This document shows, piece by piece, positions 15,701 to 24,024 of a DNA stretch of 64,000 bases (position 1 is the first letter of the stretch; the number at the start of each line of letters is the position of its first letter). Origin of the DNA: SHZI01 sp963802215. Lineage in GTDB: Bacteria > Pseudomonadota > Gammaproteobacteria > Steroidobacterales > GCA-2729495. Location of the stretch: assembly GCA_963802215.1 (NCBI GenBank), contig CAWDHQ010000002.1:1-64000 (forward strand). Reading direction: 5' to 3'. A program made the position numbers and the translations under genes. The notes beneath the pieces are model-generated. The model was not told the origin of the DNA. It searched no databases and was given only the letters and a program-made list of their open reading frames with translations.

Positions 15701-15823
15701 GACGAAGTCCGGCAGCTGCGAAATCGGCAGCTTCCGCAGCCCGACGAGGCCCGCCAAGCAGAGAACGCCGAAGATCAGCGCGGCGGCGATCGGATTGCGT
15801 ATCCCCCAGAGGGAAACGTTCAC
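12751..15823 (-). pseudogene. RND-family efflux pump (HAE-1/AcrB-like), frameshifted
   Basis: Two overlapping frames together form a full-length ~1,023-residue pump. The N part starts at GTG 15823 with the first membrane helix, porter domain, and the TM4 motif GVLVDDAIVEIEN. It is in frame until about 14107, where one extra base shifts it. The true sequence resumes in the other frame as LLQDIPELDSVFARIG and continues to 12751. The whole segment is 3,073 nt, one more than a multiple of three. It would export drugs or other amphiphiles with the adaptor encoded just upstream. The GTG overlaps the adaptor's TGA. The shift may be a real inactivation or a sequence error. Confidence 0.85.
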
Positions 15824-16947
15824 GGGGACATCTCCTGCGCCAGGGCCGGCTTCGCGGCCACCTCCCGCACCAGGTCGCCGTCGCTCAGGAAGCCGGCGCC
15901 CCGCACGACGACGCGCTCATCGGCCTTGAGGCCGCTCCGCACCTCGGTGAACTCGCCACGCTGGCCGCCGACCGTGATGCGCCGCTGCTCCACATTGAAG
16001 GTGCTGTCGCCGGCCTTGTCGCTGGCGCGGGCCACGAACACGTAAGGATAGCCATCGCGGAAGATCACCGACTCGCGGGGCAGCACCGTGGCGGTCGTGG
16101 TGCCCAGCAGGATCTGGCCCTGGGCGAACATGCCCGAACGAAGGTCACCGGGCGCCGGCAGGTCGGCGTACAGCATGCCCGTGCGGGTTTCGGGGTCCAC
16201 GGACGGCGACACGGCGCGGACCCGGCCCTTGATGCGCTCACCGCCGGGGCTTGTCAGTTCCACGAGCGTACCGGCCTTTACCCGGGTCAGGTCGGCCTCG
16301 GTCAGCTCGGCGCGCCACTCGAGCCGCCCCTCGCGGATCAGTCGCAGCAGGTCCGTGCCGGCGGAGACGATCTGTCCCGGCTGCACGGTGCGGGCAGAGA
16401 TGATGCCGTCATCGGGCGCCCGAAGCGTCGCATATCCGAGCCGCAGCCGCGCCGCGTCCCGGTCCGCCTCGGCGGTCGCGAGCTGGGCTTCGGCACTGGT
16501 CAGCGTGGCCCGCAGTTCGTCGGCGTTGCTCGAGGAGATCAGGCCCTCCTTCACCAGCGCGGCGCCGCGATCGGCATTGGCGCGCGCGAGCTCGAGGCTG
16601 GCCCGGGCCTGGGCCACGCTGGCATCGGCCTGGCGGGCCTGGACCTCGAGGGTACGGGTATCCAGGCGCAGCAACGCCTGGCCGGCACTCACCTTGTCGC
16701 CCACTTCAACGAGGACCTCGGCCACCCGGATGCCCGTGAGTTCGACCCCCAGGAACATCTCCTGCCAGGCGGCCACGGAGCCGGATACCGCGATGGTGCG
16801 CTCCATCTGCTGGCTGACCGGACTCGTGGTGGTCACCACCAGGCTCGGCGTCGGCGCCGGTGTTTCGGGGGCTCCCCCGCAACCGGCCAGGACACCGGCC
16901 AGCAGCAGCGCGAGCGGGTAGCGGGAGGTCGGCATGGGGCGCATCAT
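15820..16947 (-). CDS. RND efflux periplasmic adaptor (membrane fusion protein), lipoprotein
   Basis: This encodes about 375 residues. The signal peptide ends in a lipobox LAGC (LLAGVLAGCGG). A barrel-sandwich/lipoyl region (VEVGDKVSAGQALLRLDTR) is followed by a coiled-coil hairpin (residues ~95-170) and beta-barrel domains (PGQIVSAGTDLLRLIREG), as in AcrA/MexA. It would bridge the RND pump to an outer-membrane channel. No TolC-type gene is present in the window. I prefer ATG 16947 over the in-frame TTG at 16968; ATG 16935 is also possible. Its TGA overlaps the pump's GTG (GTGA), so the two are translated together. Confidence 0.85.
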   Translation of the reverse strand: MMRPMPTSRYPLALLLAGVLAGCGGAPETPAPTPSLVVTTTSPVSQQMERTIAVSGSVAAWQEMFLGVELTGIRVAEVLVEVGDKVSAGQALLRLDTRTLEVQARQADASVAQARASLELARANADRGAALVKEGLISSSNADELRATLTSAEAQLATAEADRDAARLRLGYATLRAPDDGIISARTVQPGQIVSAGTDLLRLIREGRLEWRAELTEADLTRVKAGTLVELTSPGGERIKGRVRAVSPSVDPETRTGMLYADLPAPGDLRSGMFAQGQILLGTTTATVLPRESVIFRDGYPYVFVARASDKAGDSTFNVEQRRITVGGQRGEFTEVRSGLKADERVVVRGAGFLSDGDLVREVAAKPALAQEMSP

Positions 16948-17072
16948 CCGGTTGGTTCTTATCGACAAATAGCCATCAATTGTAACGTAACACTACGGGT
17001 GACGGGTGGCTTGCCCCGCCGGGCGCGGTACAGTGCCCCACCCTGACCGCGCGGACTTACTCCCGGCCTTCC

Positions 17073-17849
17073 ATGACAGTCATCACGTCCAGCGACAACC
17101 CCCGATTCCGGGAGTACCTCGCCCTTGCCGAATCAGCCCGCGACCGCCGTCAGGCCGGCCTGGCACTGATCGACGGCGTCCACCTCATCGACAGCTACCG
17201 GCAACGGATTGGCCCGCCGCGCCAGCTGCTGGTCAGCACGTCGGGCAAGAGCCGCCCGGAAGTCTCCAGGCTGCTCACCGCCCTGGACCCGGTGCCCTGC
17301 GTCGAACTCAGCGACGCGCTCTTCCGCCGGCTGGCGCCGGTGCAGACGCCGACCGGCATCCTTGGCCTGATCGCCATTCCCGCACGCCGGCCACCCCCGG
17401 ACCATCCGGAACCCTGCGTACTCCTCGAGGACGTCCAGGATCCCGGCAACCTGGGCTCCATCCTGCGCTCCACGGCCGCCGCGGGCATCCGCCAGGTGTA
17501 CCTGTCGGCCCCCTGCGCCGACCTGTGGTCACCCAGGGTGCTGCGCGCCGCCATGGGGGCGCACTTCCACCTGGAGTGTTTCGCCGGAGTGGACCTGGGC
17601 GGATTCGCCGCAGCATTCCCCGGCCGCCTGGTAGCCACTCATCTCGCGGCCCGCCAGTCGGTCTTCGCTACCGACCTCACGGGCCAGATCGGGCTCATCT
17701 TCGGCAACGAGGGCGCCGGGTTGTCCCGGGCGTTGCTGGAGGCTGTGGACTGCGTGGTCGCCATCCCGATGCCCGGCCAGACGGAGTCTCTGAACATCGC
17801 GGCGGCGGCGGCTGTGTGCCTCTTCGAGCGGGTGCGTCAGTTAGGATAA
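17073..17849 (+). CDS. TrmH/SpoU-family RNA 2'-O-ribose methyltransferase
   Basis: This encodes 258 residues. The N-terminal substrate-binding domain (to ~90) is followed by a SPOUT knot domain with all three motifs: NLGSILRSTAAAG (about 128), IFGNEGAGLS (about 210) and IPMPGQTESLNIAAAAAV (about 230). These bind S-adenosylmethionine in the knot. The RNA target (tRNA or 23S rRNA) cannot be told from sequence alone. It starts a plus-strand run leading into ubiE, 21 bp before it, and is divergent from the efflux adaptor. Confidence 0.85.
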   Translation: MTVITSSDNPRFREYLALAESARDRRQAGLALIDGVHLIDSYRQRIGPPRQLLVSTSGKSRPEVSRLLTALDPVPCVELSDALFRRLAPVQTPTGILGLIAIPARRPPPDHPEPCVLLEDVQDPGNLGSILRSTAAAGIRQVYLSAPCADLWSPRVLRAAMGAHFHLECFAGVDLGGFAAAFPGRLVATHLAARQSVFATDLTGQIGLIFGNEGAGLSRALLEAVDCVVAIPMPGQTESLNIAAAAAVCLFERVRQLG

Positions 17850-17870
17850 CGGCCTGAAGAACGTCCGCCC

Positions 17871-18611
17871 ATGGAACAGACCCACTTTGGCTTCGAGACC
17901 CTGCCCGCCGACGAGAAGGCCGGGCGGGTGCGCGCCGTGTTCGACTCGGTGGCTGCCAACTACGACCTGATGAACGACCTCATGTCGGGCGGGCTGCACC
18001 GGCTGTGGAAGCGCTTTGCCCTGGGCCGCACCGCCCTGCGCCCCGGCGATGTGGCCCTGGACGTGGCCGGCGGGACCGGCGACCTTTCCGCGGGGATGGC
18101 GCGCCAGGTGGGCCCGGCCGGGCTCGTGTGCCACACCGACATCAATCGTGAGATGCTGGAAATAGGCCGGCGGCGGCTGGTGGACGCCGGCCTCTTTGCC
18201 AACGTGCGCACGCTGCAGGCGGACGCGGAGCGCCTGCCCTTCGCGGATCGCCGCTTCAACTGCGTGACGATTGGCTTCGGCCTGCGGAACTGCACGGACA
18301 AGCCGGCGGCCCTCCGGGAGATGGCCCGCGTGCTGAAGCCCGGCGGCCGGCTGCTGGTGCTCGAGTTCTCGAAGCCCGCGGTAAAGCTGATCGAGCCGGT
18401 CTACGACCTGTACTCCTTCCGCATCCTGCCCTGGCTTGGCGAGGTCGTCGCGCATGATGCGGCGAGCTACCGCTACCTGGCGGAGTCCATCCGCATGCAC
18501 CCGGACCAGGAAACTCTTCGTCGCCTCATGGGCGATGCCGGCCTGGAGGATGTGCAGTACCACAACCTGAGTGGCGGCATCGTGGCACTGCACATCGGCT
18601 TCCGGTACTGA
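17871..18611 (+). CDS. ubiE: Ubiquinone/menaquinone biosynthesis C-methyltransferase
   Basis: This encodes 246 residues, the usual UbiE length. It has the class I methyltransferase SAM site (LDVAGGTGDLS, about residue 63), the UbiE signatures VFDSVAANYDLMNDLMSGGLHRLWKR near the N terminus and a later GFGLRNCTDKPAALREMARVLKPGG. It methylates the demethoxy-quinol ring in ubiquinone synthesis, and demethylmenaquinol where menaquinone is made. It stands directly upstream of ubiJ and ubiB, the conserved proteobacterial arrangement. Confidence 0.95.
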   Translation: MEQTHFGFETLPADEKAGRVRAVFDSVAANYDLMNDLMSGGLHRLWKRFALGRTALRPGDVALDVAGGTGDLSAGMARQVGPAGLVCHTDINREMLEIGRRRLVDAGLFANVRTLQADAERLPFADRRFNCVTIGFGLRNCTDKPAALREMARVLKPGGRLLVLEFSKPAVKLIEPVYDLYSFRILPWLGEVVAHDAASYRYLAESIRMHPDQETLRRLMGDAGLEDVQYHNLSGGIVALHIGFRY

Positions 18612-18619
18612 TACCGCCC

Positions 18620-19240
18620 GTGGATCTCCCCTTCTCAACCGTGGCTTTCCGGCCCATCGAGCTGCTGATCAACCGCGGGATCGGCCTCTCCTCCACGGCC
18701 CGGGCCATGGCGGTCGCGCTGGAGGGCAAGTCACTGGACGTGCGTCTCGACAACACGCCCCTGGCCCTGCGGCTGTCAGCCCTGGACGGGCAGGTGCGGG
18801 TTGCCGCAACGGGCGACGGTTCAGCGGCGGCCACGCTGGCCGGATCGCCGCTGGCGATGATCCGCCTGCTCGGCGGCGACCCCCAGGCACTGATCCGCGA
18901 GGGCGACGTGCGCATCACCGGCGATACCGACATCGCCAACCAGTTCCAGGACCTGTTGCACATGGCGCGCCCGGATCTGGAGGAGGAGCTGTCCAGGCTC
19001 GTGGGCGATCCGGTCGCCCACCAGGTCGGCAATTTCGCCCGGGGCTTCGCGGACTGGGGCGCGCGGGCGGCCGAATCCCTGTCCCGAAGCGTCGGCGAAT
19101 ACCTCACCGAGGAACGGCGCACGCTTCCCACCCGCACCGAAGCCGAGGAATTCTTCCGGGACGTGGACCGTGTCGCGAACGACGTGGAGCGCGCCGAAGC
19201 CCGCCTCAACCGCCTGAAAGGAAAATGGGGACATGCCTGA
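18620..19240 (+). CDS. ubiJ: Ubiquinone biosynthesis accessory factor UbiJ (SCP2 domain)
   Basis: This encodes 206 residues from GTG 18620, eight bases after ubiE. The SCP2-like lipid-binding domain occupies the N half (ALRLSALDGQVRV, and GSPLAMIRLLGGDPQALIREGDVRITGD). The C half is a charged coiled coil. UbiJ is an accessory lipid-binding component of the ubiquinone-biosynthesis complex. Its last codons and TGA lie inside a perfect inverted repeat (19226-19272), so the natural C terminus may have been replaced when that element arrived. Confidence 0.85.
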   Translation: MDLPFSTVAFRPIELLINRGIGLSSTARAMAVALEGKSLDVRLDNTPLALRLSALDGQVRVAATGDGSAAATLAGSPLAMIRLLGGDPQALIREGDVRITGDTDIANQFQDLLHMARPDLEEELSRLVGDPVAHQVGNFARGFADWGARAAESLSRSVGEYLTEERRTLPTRTEAEEFFRDVDRVANDVERAEARLNRLKGKWGHA

Positions 19241-19272
19241 TTTTGGCGTTGCCAAAATCAGGCATGTCCCCA
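19226..19272. repeat. Perfect 22-bp inverted repeat with 3-nt loop between ubiJ and ubiB
   Basis: The left arm 19226-19247 begins TGGGGACATGCCTG and the right arm 19251-19272 is its exact complement, around a GTT loop. The left arm contains the ubiJ stop codon. There is no T-run after it, so it is a poor intrinsic terminator. Such perfect short palindromes resemble mobile REP-like or transposase-mobilised elements. It is a different sequence from the other REP family in the window. Confidence 0.85.
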
Positions 19273-19279
19273 ATCGTCA

Positions 19280-20908
19280 GTGAACCGGATCCAGCTCCTT
19301 GTCCGCCTGCTCGCCATCCAGCGCGTTCTGGTCCGCCACGGCATCGATGAGCTGCTCAATGAGGCCGAGCTGCTGGGCCCGGCGCGCCTGCTCTTTCACC
19401 TGAACCCCGCCACCTGGCGCCCGCGCCGCTTCGACGCGCCGCGGGGGGTACGGATCCGCGAGGCGCTGCAGGATCTCGGCCCCATCTTCGTGAAGTTCGG
19501 CCAGTCGCTGTCGACCCGTCAGGACCTGCTGGCGCCGGATATCGGCCAGGAGCTGGCGAAGCTGCAGGACGAAGTGCCGCCTTTCCCCGCCGAGCAGGCC
19601 CTGGCCGAGGTGGAGCGCAGCTTCGGTTCGCCCGCCGAAACGGTGTTCGCCAGCTTCGACCGGGAGGCGCTGGCGGCCGCGTCCATTGCCCAGGTCCACG
19701 CTGCCCGGCTGCATTCCGGCGAGGACGTGGTGGTGAAGGTGCTCAGACCCCGGGTCCTCCAGCTGATCCGGCAGGATCTGGAAGTCATGTACACCGTGGC
19801 ACGGCTGGCCTGGCGCTGGTGGCCCGAGTCGCGGCGGCTGCGGCCCGTGGAAGTGGTCCACGAGTACGAGAAGACGATTCTCAATGAACTCGATCTCCTG
19901 CGGGAGGCGGCCAACGCCACCCAGCTCCGGCGCAACTGGCAGGGCTCGCCGCTGATCTACGTGCCCCGGGTCTACTTCGACTACTGCCGGGCGGGCGTGA
20001 TGGTGATGGAGCGCATCCGGGGCATCCCCATAGACGACATGGCCGCGCTGCACGCGGCAAAGGTAAACATCCCCAGGCTGGCGGCGAACGGCGTGGAGAT
20101 CTTCTTCACCCAGGTCTTCCGCGACAACTTCTTCCACGCGGACATGCACCCGGGCAACATCTTCGTGGACGCCAGCAACCCGGAAAGCCCGCGCTACGCG
20201 GCGGTGGACTTTGGCATCGTCGGCTCGCTCGACGAGCGGGACAGCCGCTACCTCGCGGAGAACTTCCTGGCCTTCTTCGACCGGGACTACTACCGGGTCG
20301 CCAAACTGCACGTGGACTCGGGCTGGGTGCCCGCGGGCACGCGGGTGGACGAGCTGGAGTCGGCGGTGCGCACGGTGTGCGAACCGATCTTCAGCAAGCC
20401 GCTCAAGGAGATCTCCTTCGGCCAGGTGCTGCTCCAGCTGATCTCGGTGGCCCGGCGCTTCAACATGGAGGTTCAGCCCCAGCTGATCCTGTTGCAGAAG
20501 ACCCTGGTGCAGATCGAGGGCCTCGGCCGGGTGCTCTACCCGGACCTGGACATCTGGCAGACCGGGAAGCCGGTGCTCAAGGCCTGGATGATCGAGCAGA
20601 CCGGGCCGAAGGCCACCCTCCGGCGCCTGCGCCGGGAGTGGCCGGACCTGCGCTACGCCCTGGAGAAGCTGCCCCTGGTGGCCCGGAAGCTGGTGGACGG
20701 GGCACTGGAGGACAAGGCGCCGCCCCCCACCGTGGGACCGGCAGGCGGCCGGGCCGGAGGCCGGGCCCGCCACGGGGCCACAGCAGGGGCCGCCCTGCTG
20801 GTCAGCGCGGCCGTGTGGCTGGGCCTGGACACACCCCCCAACTGGCTGGGCTGGGCCGCGGGGGCGGTTGGTCTGCTAACTCTTTGGTTTACAAGGCCGA
20901 ATAACTAG
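19280..20908 (+). CDS. ubiB: Ubiquinone biosynthesis atypical kinase-like ATPase UbiB
   Basis: This encodes 542 residues from GTG 19280. It has the ABC1/ADCK signatures: the KxGQ extension FVKFGQSLSTRQDLL (about 71), the Ala-rich loop LAAASIAQVHAA, catalytic-type Lys in VVVKVLRP, HADMHPGNIFVD (about 290) and AVDFGIVG. Two hydrophobic C-terminal helices (about 500-540) anchor it in the inner membrane. UbiB proteins are ATPases that help the membrane steps of ubiquinone synthesis. Order and direction with ubiE and ubiJ support co-transcription despite the inserted palindrome. Confidence 0.95.
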   Translation: MNRIQLLVRLLAIQRVLVRHGIDELLNEAELLGPARLLFHLNPATWRPRRFDAPRGVRIREALQDLGPIFVKFGQSLSTRQDLLAPDIGQELAKLQDEVPPFPAEQALAEVERSFGSPAETVFASFDREALAAASIAQVHAARLHSGEDVVVKVLRPRVLQLIRQDLEVMYTVARLAWRWWPESRRLRPVEVVHEYEKTILNELDLLREAANATQLRRNWQGSPLIYVPRVYFDYCRAGVMVMERIRGIPIDDMAALHAAKVNIPRLAANGVEIFFTQVFRDNFFHADMHPGNIFVDASNPESPRYAAVDFGIVGSLDERDSRYLAENFLAFFDRDYYRVAKLHVDSGWVPAGTRVDELESAVRTVCEPIFSKPLKEISFGQVLLQLISVARRFNMEVQPQLILLQKTLVQIEGLGRVLYPDLDIWQTGKPVLKAWMIEQTGPKATLRRLRREWPDLRYALEKLPLVARKLVDGALEDKAPPPTVGPAGGRAGGRARHGATAGAALLVSAAVWLGLDTPPNWLGWAAGAVGLLTLWFTRPNN

Positions 20909-20954
20909 ATACTGTCTATACAGTGATAATTATGGCGGCCCGCAGGCACCCTGC

Positions 20955-21320
20955 TCAGTCTTTGTAGTTCTCGTAGAAGACGTAGCTGGTCCCGTAGTCG
21001 CTGACCTCGAAATACACCTTCTTCTCGCCCGGGTCCTTCACCCAGTTGAAGTTCTCGTCCACGACCCCGTAGCCGTAGCGGAACGAGCGGGGCTCGTCGT
21101 CCGAGGTCCCGATGCCGGTACTCATCTTGTCGATCTCGACGAAGCGCATGGCCAGCTTGTCGCCCGTGTAGACGTCCAGCACCCCGTCCGTGCCGGTCCA
21201 GTTCTGGACGCCCCGGCCGAACTTGTTCTGCTGCTCCTGGGTGCAGCCGGTGAGCACCAGACCTGCTGCCAGCCCGGCCAAGCCGACCAGCCTCAGTGCC
21301 TTGGAGCATAGGTTCATCAT
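20955..21320 (-). CDS. Small hypothetical lipoprotein
   Basis: This encodes 121 residues. The hydrophobic N terminus ends in a clear lipobox LTGC (VLTGCTQEQQ, Cys about 26). The mature part is acidic, with aromatic-rich strands (FRYGYGVVDENFNWV, and YGTSYVFYENYKD at the very end), consistent with a small beta-rich domain. No known family was recognised. It is convergent with ubiB, 46 bp apart. Confidence 0.6.
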   Translation of the reverse strand: MMNLCSKALRLVGLAGLAAGLVLTGCTQEQQNKFGRGVQNWTGTDGVLDVYTGDKLAMRFVEIDKMSTGIGTSDDEPRSFRYGYGVVDENFNWVKDPGEKKVYFEVSDYGTSYVFYENYKD

Positions 21321-21440
21321 TGGCGCGCCTTCCTGATATTGGGACGAAACTCAACAATCATGCCCGAAACGCGGCGTGACCGGCCAAGTTGGCGCCGTCA
21401 CGCTTTCCGTCGGAACGTTGGATCGCGGACGCTGGCGGAA

Positions 21441-21551
21441 ATGCGCATTCGGTACTATCGGGACCCGTACACGGAGCTACCGCACATCTACGGGCTGAGG
21501 GGCAAGCCACTGATTGCCTACCGTCGGCGAAAACGGAGAAAACCCCAATGA
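21441..21551 (+). pseudogene. Internally deleted toxin-like gene (DUF4258-type), 36 codons left
   Basis: From ATG 21441, with GGCGGA just upstream, a 36-residue product begins MRIRYYRDPYTELPHIYG and continues directly as LRGKPLIAYRRRKRRK. From memory, the first half resembles the N terminus and the second half the C terminus of a ~85-residue DUF4258/BrnT-like family. The middle therefore appears deleted in frame. Its TGA overlaps the next gene's ATG (ATGA), as in an intact pair. The family assignment should be tested by search. The start and overlap are seen directly. Confidence 0.5.
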
Positions 21552-21748
21552 AGAGACCGCCCAGGTTTCCTGACGGCTGGAGTGCCGACCGCGTCCGGCG
21601 GGTACTCGATCACTACGAGTCCCAGTCAGACGATGAAGCCGTCGCGGAAGACGAAGCGGCCTATGAGGCCGAGGGCCAGACCGTGATGATCGTTCCCACG
21701 GACCTTGTCCCTGAAATTCAGCTGCTCGTCGCGAAACACAACCGCTAG
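21548..21748 (+). CDS. Small partner protein of a toxin-antitoxin-like pair
   Basis: This encodes 66 residues: a basic start (MKRPPRFPDGWSADRVRRVL), an acidic Glu/Asp-rich middle (DEAVAEDEAAYEAEG) and a VPTDLVPEIQLLVAKH tail. No DNA-binding motif is certain. It resembles the small protein that usually follows DUF4258-like genes. ATG 21548 overlaps the stop of the truncated upstream gene, so it depends on that gene for coupled translation. If it is an antitoxin, its toxin is now gone. Confidence 0.5.
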   Translation: MKRPPRFPDGWSADRVRRVLDHYESQSDDEAVAEDEAAYEAEGQTVMIVPTDLVPEIQLLVAKHNR

Positions 21749-21769
21749 GGCTTGCCCCGACGCCGTCGT

Positions 21770-22264
21770 CTACCGCTCCAGCAGGCTGCGCAGCATCCAG
21801 GCCGTCTTCTCGTGTACTTCAAGGCGCTGGGTGAGCAGGTCGGCCGTCGGCTGGTCGTTGGCGGCACTCACCAGCGGAAACAGGTTCCGCGCCGTGCGCG
21901 CCGTGGCTTCCTGGGCCGCAACCAGGTGGCGGACCATGTCGGTCGCCTTGGGCACGCCATCGACTTCCTTGATGGACGCCAGCTTTACGAACTCCCGGTA
22001 GGTGCCAGGCGCCGGGTGGCCCAGCGCGCGGATGCGCTCCGCAATCAGGTCGAGGGCCGTCCACTGCTCCGTGTACTGCCCCATGAACATCAGGTGCAAG
22101 CTGTTGAAGTCCGGCCCGGTGACATTCCAGTGGAAATTGTGGGTCATCAGGTACAGCGTGTAGCTGTCGGCGAGCAGGGCGGAAAGGCCTTTCGCGATCT
22201 TCTCGCGCTCCTTGGCGCTGATGCCGATGTCGATAGAAGGCGTTCTGGCTTTGGTGGATTTCAT
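21770..22264 (-). CDS. dps: Dps-family ferritin-like DNA-protection protein
   Basis: This encodes 164 residues, the usual Dps length. It has the ferroxidase signature around LMTHNFHWNVTGPDFNSLHLMFMGQYTE (His and acidic ligands, residues ~42-70), a four-helix ferritin fold, and the ending LEVHEKTAWMLRSLLER typical of Dps. Dps oxidises and stores iron using hydrogen peroxide and coats DNA in stress. It lies downstream of the catalase gene on the same strand, with ~70 bp between them, so the two form a peroxide-defence pair. Confidence 0.9.
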   Translation of the reverse strand: MKSTKARTPSIDIGISAKEREKIAKGLSALLADSYTLYLMTHNFHWNVTGPDFNSLHLMFMGQYTEQWTALDLIAERIRALGHPAPGTYREFVKLASIKEVDGVPKATDMVRHLVAAQEATARTARNLFPLVSAANDQPTADLLTQRLEVHEKTAWMLRSLLER

Positions 22265-22332
22265 GACTGGTTCTCCTCAGTAAAGCAGATTAGCCGAGCG
22301 TGATGTCCGGCACCATCGTCAGCACGACGCTC

Positions 22333-23781
22333 TCAGTTCACCTCGCCCATGGGGATGCCCAAGGCCCTGGCAATGCCCTCGCCGTAGGCCTTGTCGGCCT
22401 TGAGGCAATTGCGGATGTGACGCAGCTGGATCTCCCGCGGCGCACCGCCGATGGAGCGCGCGGTGTTCCCGAACAGCGCTTCCCGCTGCGCAGGGCCGAG
22501 CAGGCGGAACAACGCGCCGGGCTGGGAGTAGTAATCAGCATCTTCCCGGTGATTCCAGTGGTCCGCGGCTCCGGACAGGTCCAGCGGCGGTTCCCGGAAA
22601 TCCGGCTGCTCCGCCCATTCACCCTGGTCATTGGGCTCGTAGCCGAGGGTGCCGCCGTGATTGCCGTCGACCCGCATGGCGCCGTCCCGGTGGTAGCTGT
22701 GCACGGGGCACCGGGCGGCATTCACCGGGATCAGGTGGTGGTTCACGCCGAGCCGGTAGCGCTGCGCGTCGCCGTAGGAAAACAAACGGCCCTGCAGCAT
22801 CTTGTCCGGCGAGAAGCCGATGCCGGGCACGATGTTGCCGGGGTTGAAGGCCGCCTGCTCCACCTCCGCGAAGAAATTCTCCGGATTGCGGTTGAGTTCC
22901 ATCACGCCGACGTCAATCAGTGGATAGTCCTTGTGGGGCCAGACCTTGGTGAGGTCGAAGGGGTGGTAGGCCACCTTCGCGGCATCCGCTTCGGGCATGA
23001 CCTGAACCTTCAGGGTCCATTTCGGGAAGTCCTTCTTCTCAAGGCTCTCGTAGAGGTCGCGCTGGTGACTCTCCCTGTCCTTGCCGACAATCGCCTCGGC
23101 CTCTGCATCGGTCAGGTTGCGGATGCCCTGCTGGGACTTGAAGTGGAACTTCACCCAGTAGCGCTCGTTCTTCGCGTTGATGAAGCTGAAGGTGTGGCTG
23201 CCGAAGCCGTGCATGTGGCGATAGGTGGCAGGGATGCCCCGGTCGCTCATCACGATGGTCACCTGGTGGAGGGCCTCGGGCAGGGATGTCCAGAAGTCCC
23301 AGTTGTTCTTCGCGCTACGCATGTTGGTGCGCGGATCGCGTTTCACGGCGTGGTTCAGGTCCGGGAACTTCAGCGGGTCCCGGAGGAAGAAGACCGGCGT
23401 GTTGTTGCCGACCATGTCCCAGTTGCCTTCCTCGGTGTAGAACTTCACGGCGAAGCCGCGGATGTCCCGCTCGGCATCCGCCGCGCCACGCTCGCCTGCG
23501 ACCGTGGTGAAGCGGGCGAACAGGTCGGTCTTCTTGCCCACCTTGGAGAAGATCTTTGCCCGCGTGTACTTCGTGATGTCGTTCGTCACCGTGAACGTGC
23601 CGTAGGCGCCAGAGCCCTTGGCGTGCATGCGCCGCTCCGGTATCACCTCCCGGTCGAAGTGGGCGAGCTTTTCCAGGAACCAGACGTCCTGGAGCAGTTG
23701 CGGCCCACGTGGACCGGCGGTCATGACGTTCTGGTTGTCGGCGACGGGACAACCCCCGTTGGTGGTGAGTTTCTTGTTCAT
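22333..23781 (-). CDS. Monofunctional haem catalase (small-subunit type)
   Basis: This encodes 482 residues, which fits clade-3 small-subunit catalases. The catalytic His lies in RRMHAKGSGAYG (about 53) and Asn in GNNTPVFFLRDP (about 126). The haem-ligand Tyr lies in RLFSYGDAQRYRLG (about 335). It disproportionates hydrogen peroxide in the cytoplasm. The ATG at 23781 has a strong AAGGAGG site upstream. No OxyR gene or clear OxyR box was identified in the 243-bp upstream gap (23782-24024). Confidence 0.92.
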   Translation of the reverse strand: MNKKLTTNGGCPVADNQNVMTAGPRGPQLLQDVWFLEKLAHFDREVIPERRMHAKGSGAYGTFTVTNDITKYTRAKIFSKVGKKTDLFARFTTVAGERGAADAERDIRGFAVKFYTEEGNWDMVGNNTPVFFLRDPLKFPDLNHAVKRDPRTNMRSAKNNWDFWTSLPEALHQVTIVMSDRGIPATYRHMHGFGSHTFSFINAKNERYWVKFHFKSQQGIRNLTDAEAEAIVGKDRESHQRDLYESLEKKDFPKWTLKVQVMPEADAAKVAYHPFDLTKVWPHKDYPLIDVGVMELNRNPENFFAEVEQAAFNPGNIVPGIGFSPDKMLQGRLFSYGDAQRYRLGVNHHLIPVNAARCPVHSYHRDGAMRVDGNHGGTLGYEPNDQGEWAEQPDFREPPLDLSGAADHWNHREDADYYSQPGALFRLLGPAQREALFGNTARSIGGAPREIQLRHIRNCLKADKAYGEGIARALGIPMGEVN

Positions 23782-24024
23782 GCGTGGCCTCCTTCTCGAG
23801 TGCGGGTACCGATGACTGGCTGGATTCCTGACTTCGAGTATGGCGACGCCCTCAAGCGCCGGCTAATGCATTAAATGGGTTCTTATGATTTGGAAAAGCG
23901 ATCATGGAACCCCATGACGGTGCGGCCCGTTTGTGCACCGCCCCAAGGGTGAGTGCCGCGAGGGCACGATATTGCGCCCGGCGGCGGAACATGGTGCGTA
24001 GTGTTACAGGCTGAAAGGTGCACG

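Noticed and set aside
20911..20922. LexA-like box CTGTCTATACAG after ubiB
   Set aside because: The spacing is CTG-6nt-CAG, not the 10-nt spacing of gammaproteobacterial LexA sites, and no SOS gene is adjacent.
21339..21440. N-terminal extension of the truncated toxin-like gene to 21339
   Set aside because: The upstream residues are Arg-rich without homology. ATG 21441 has a fair ribosome-binding site and starts at the family-like MRIRYY.
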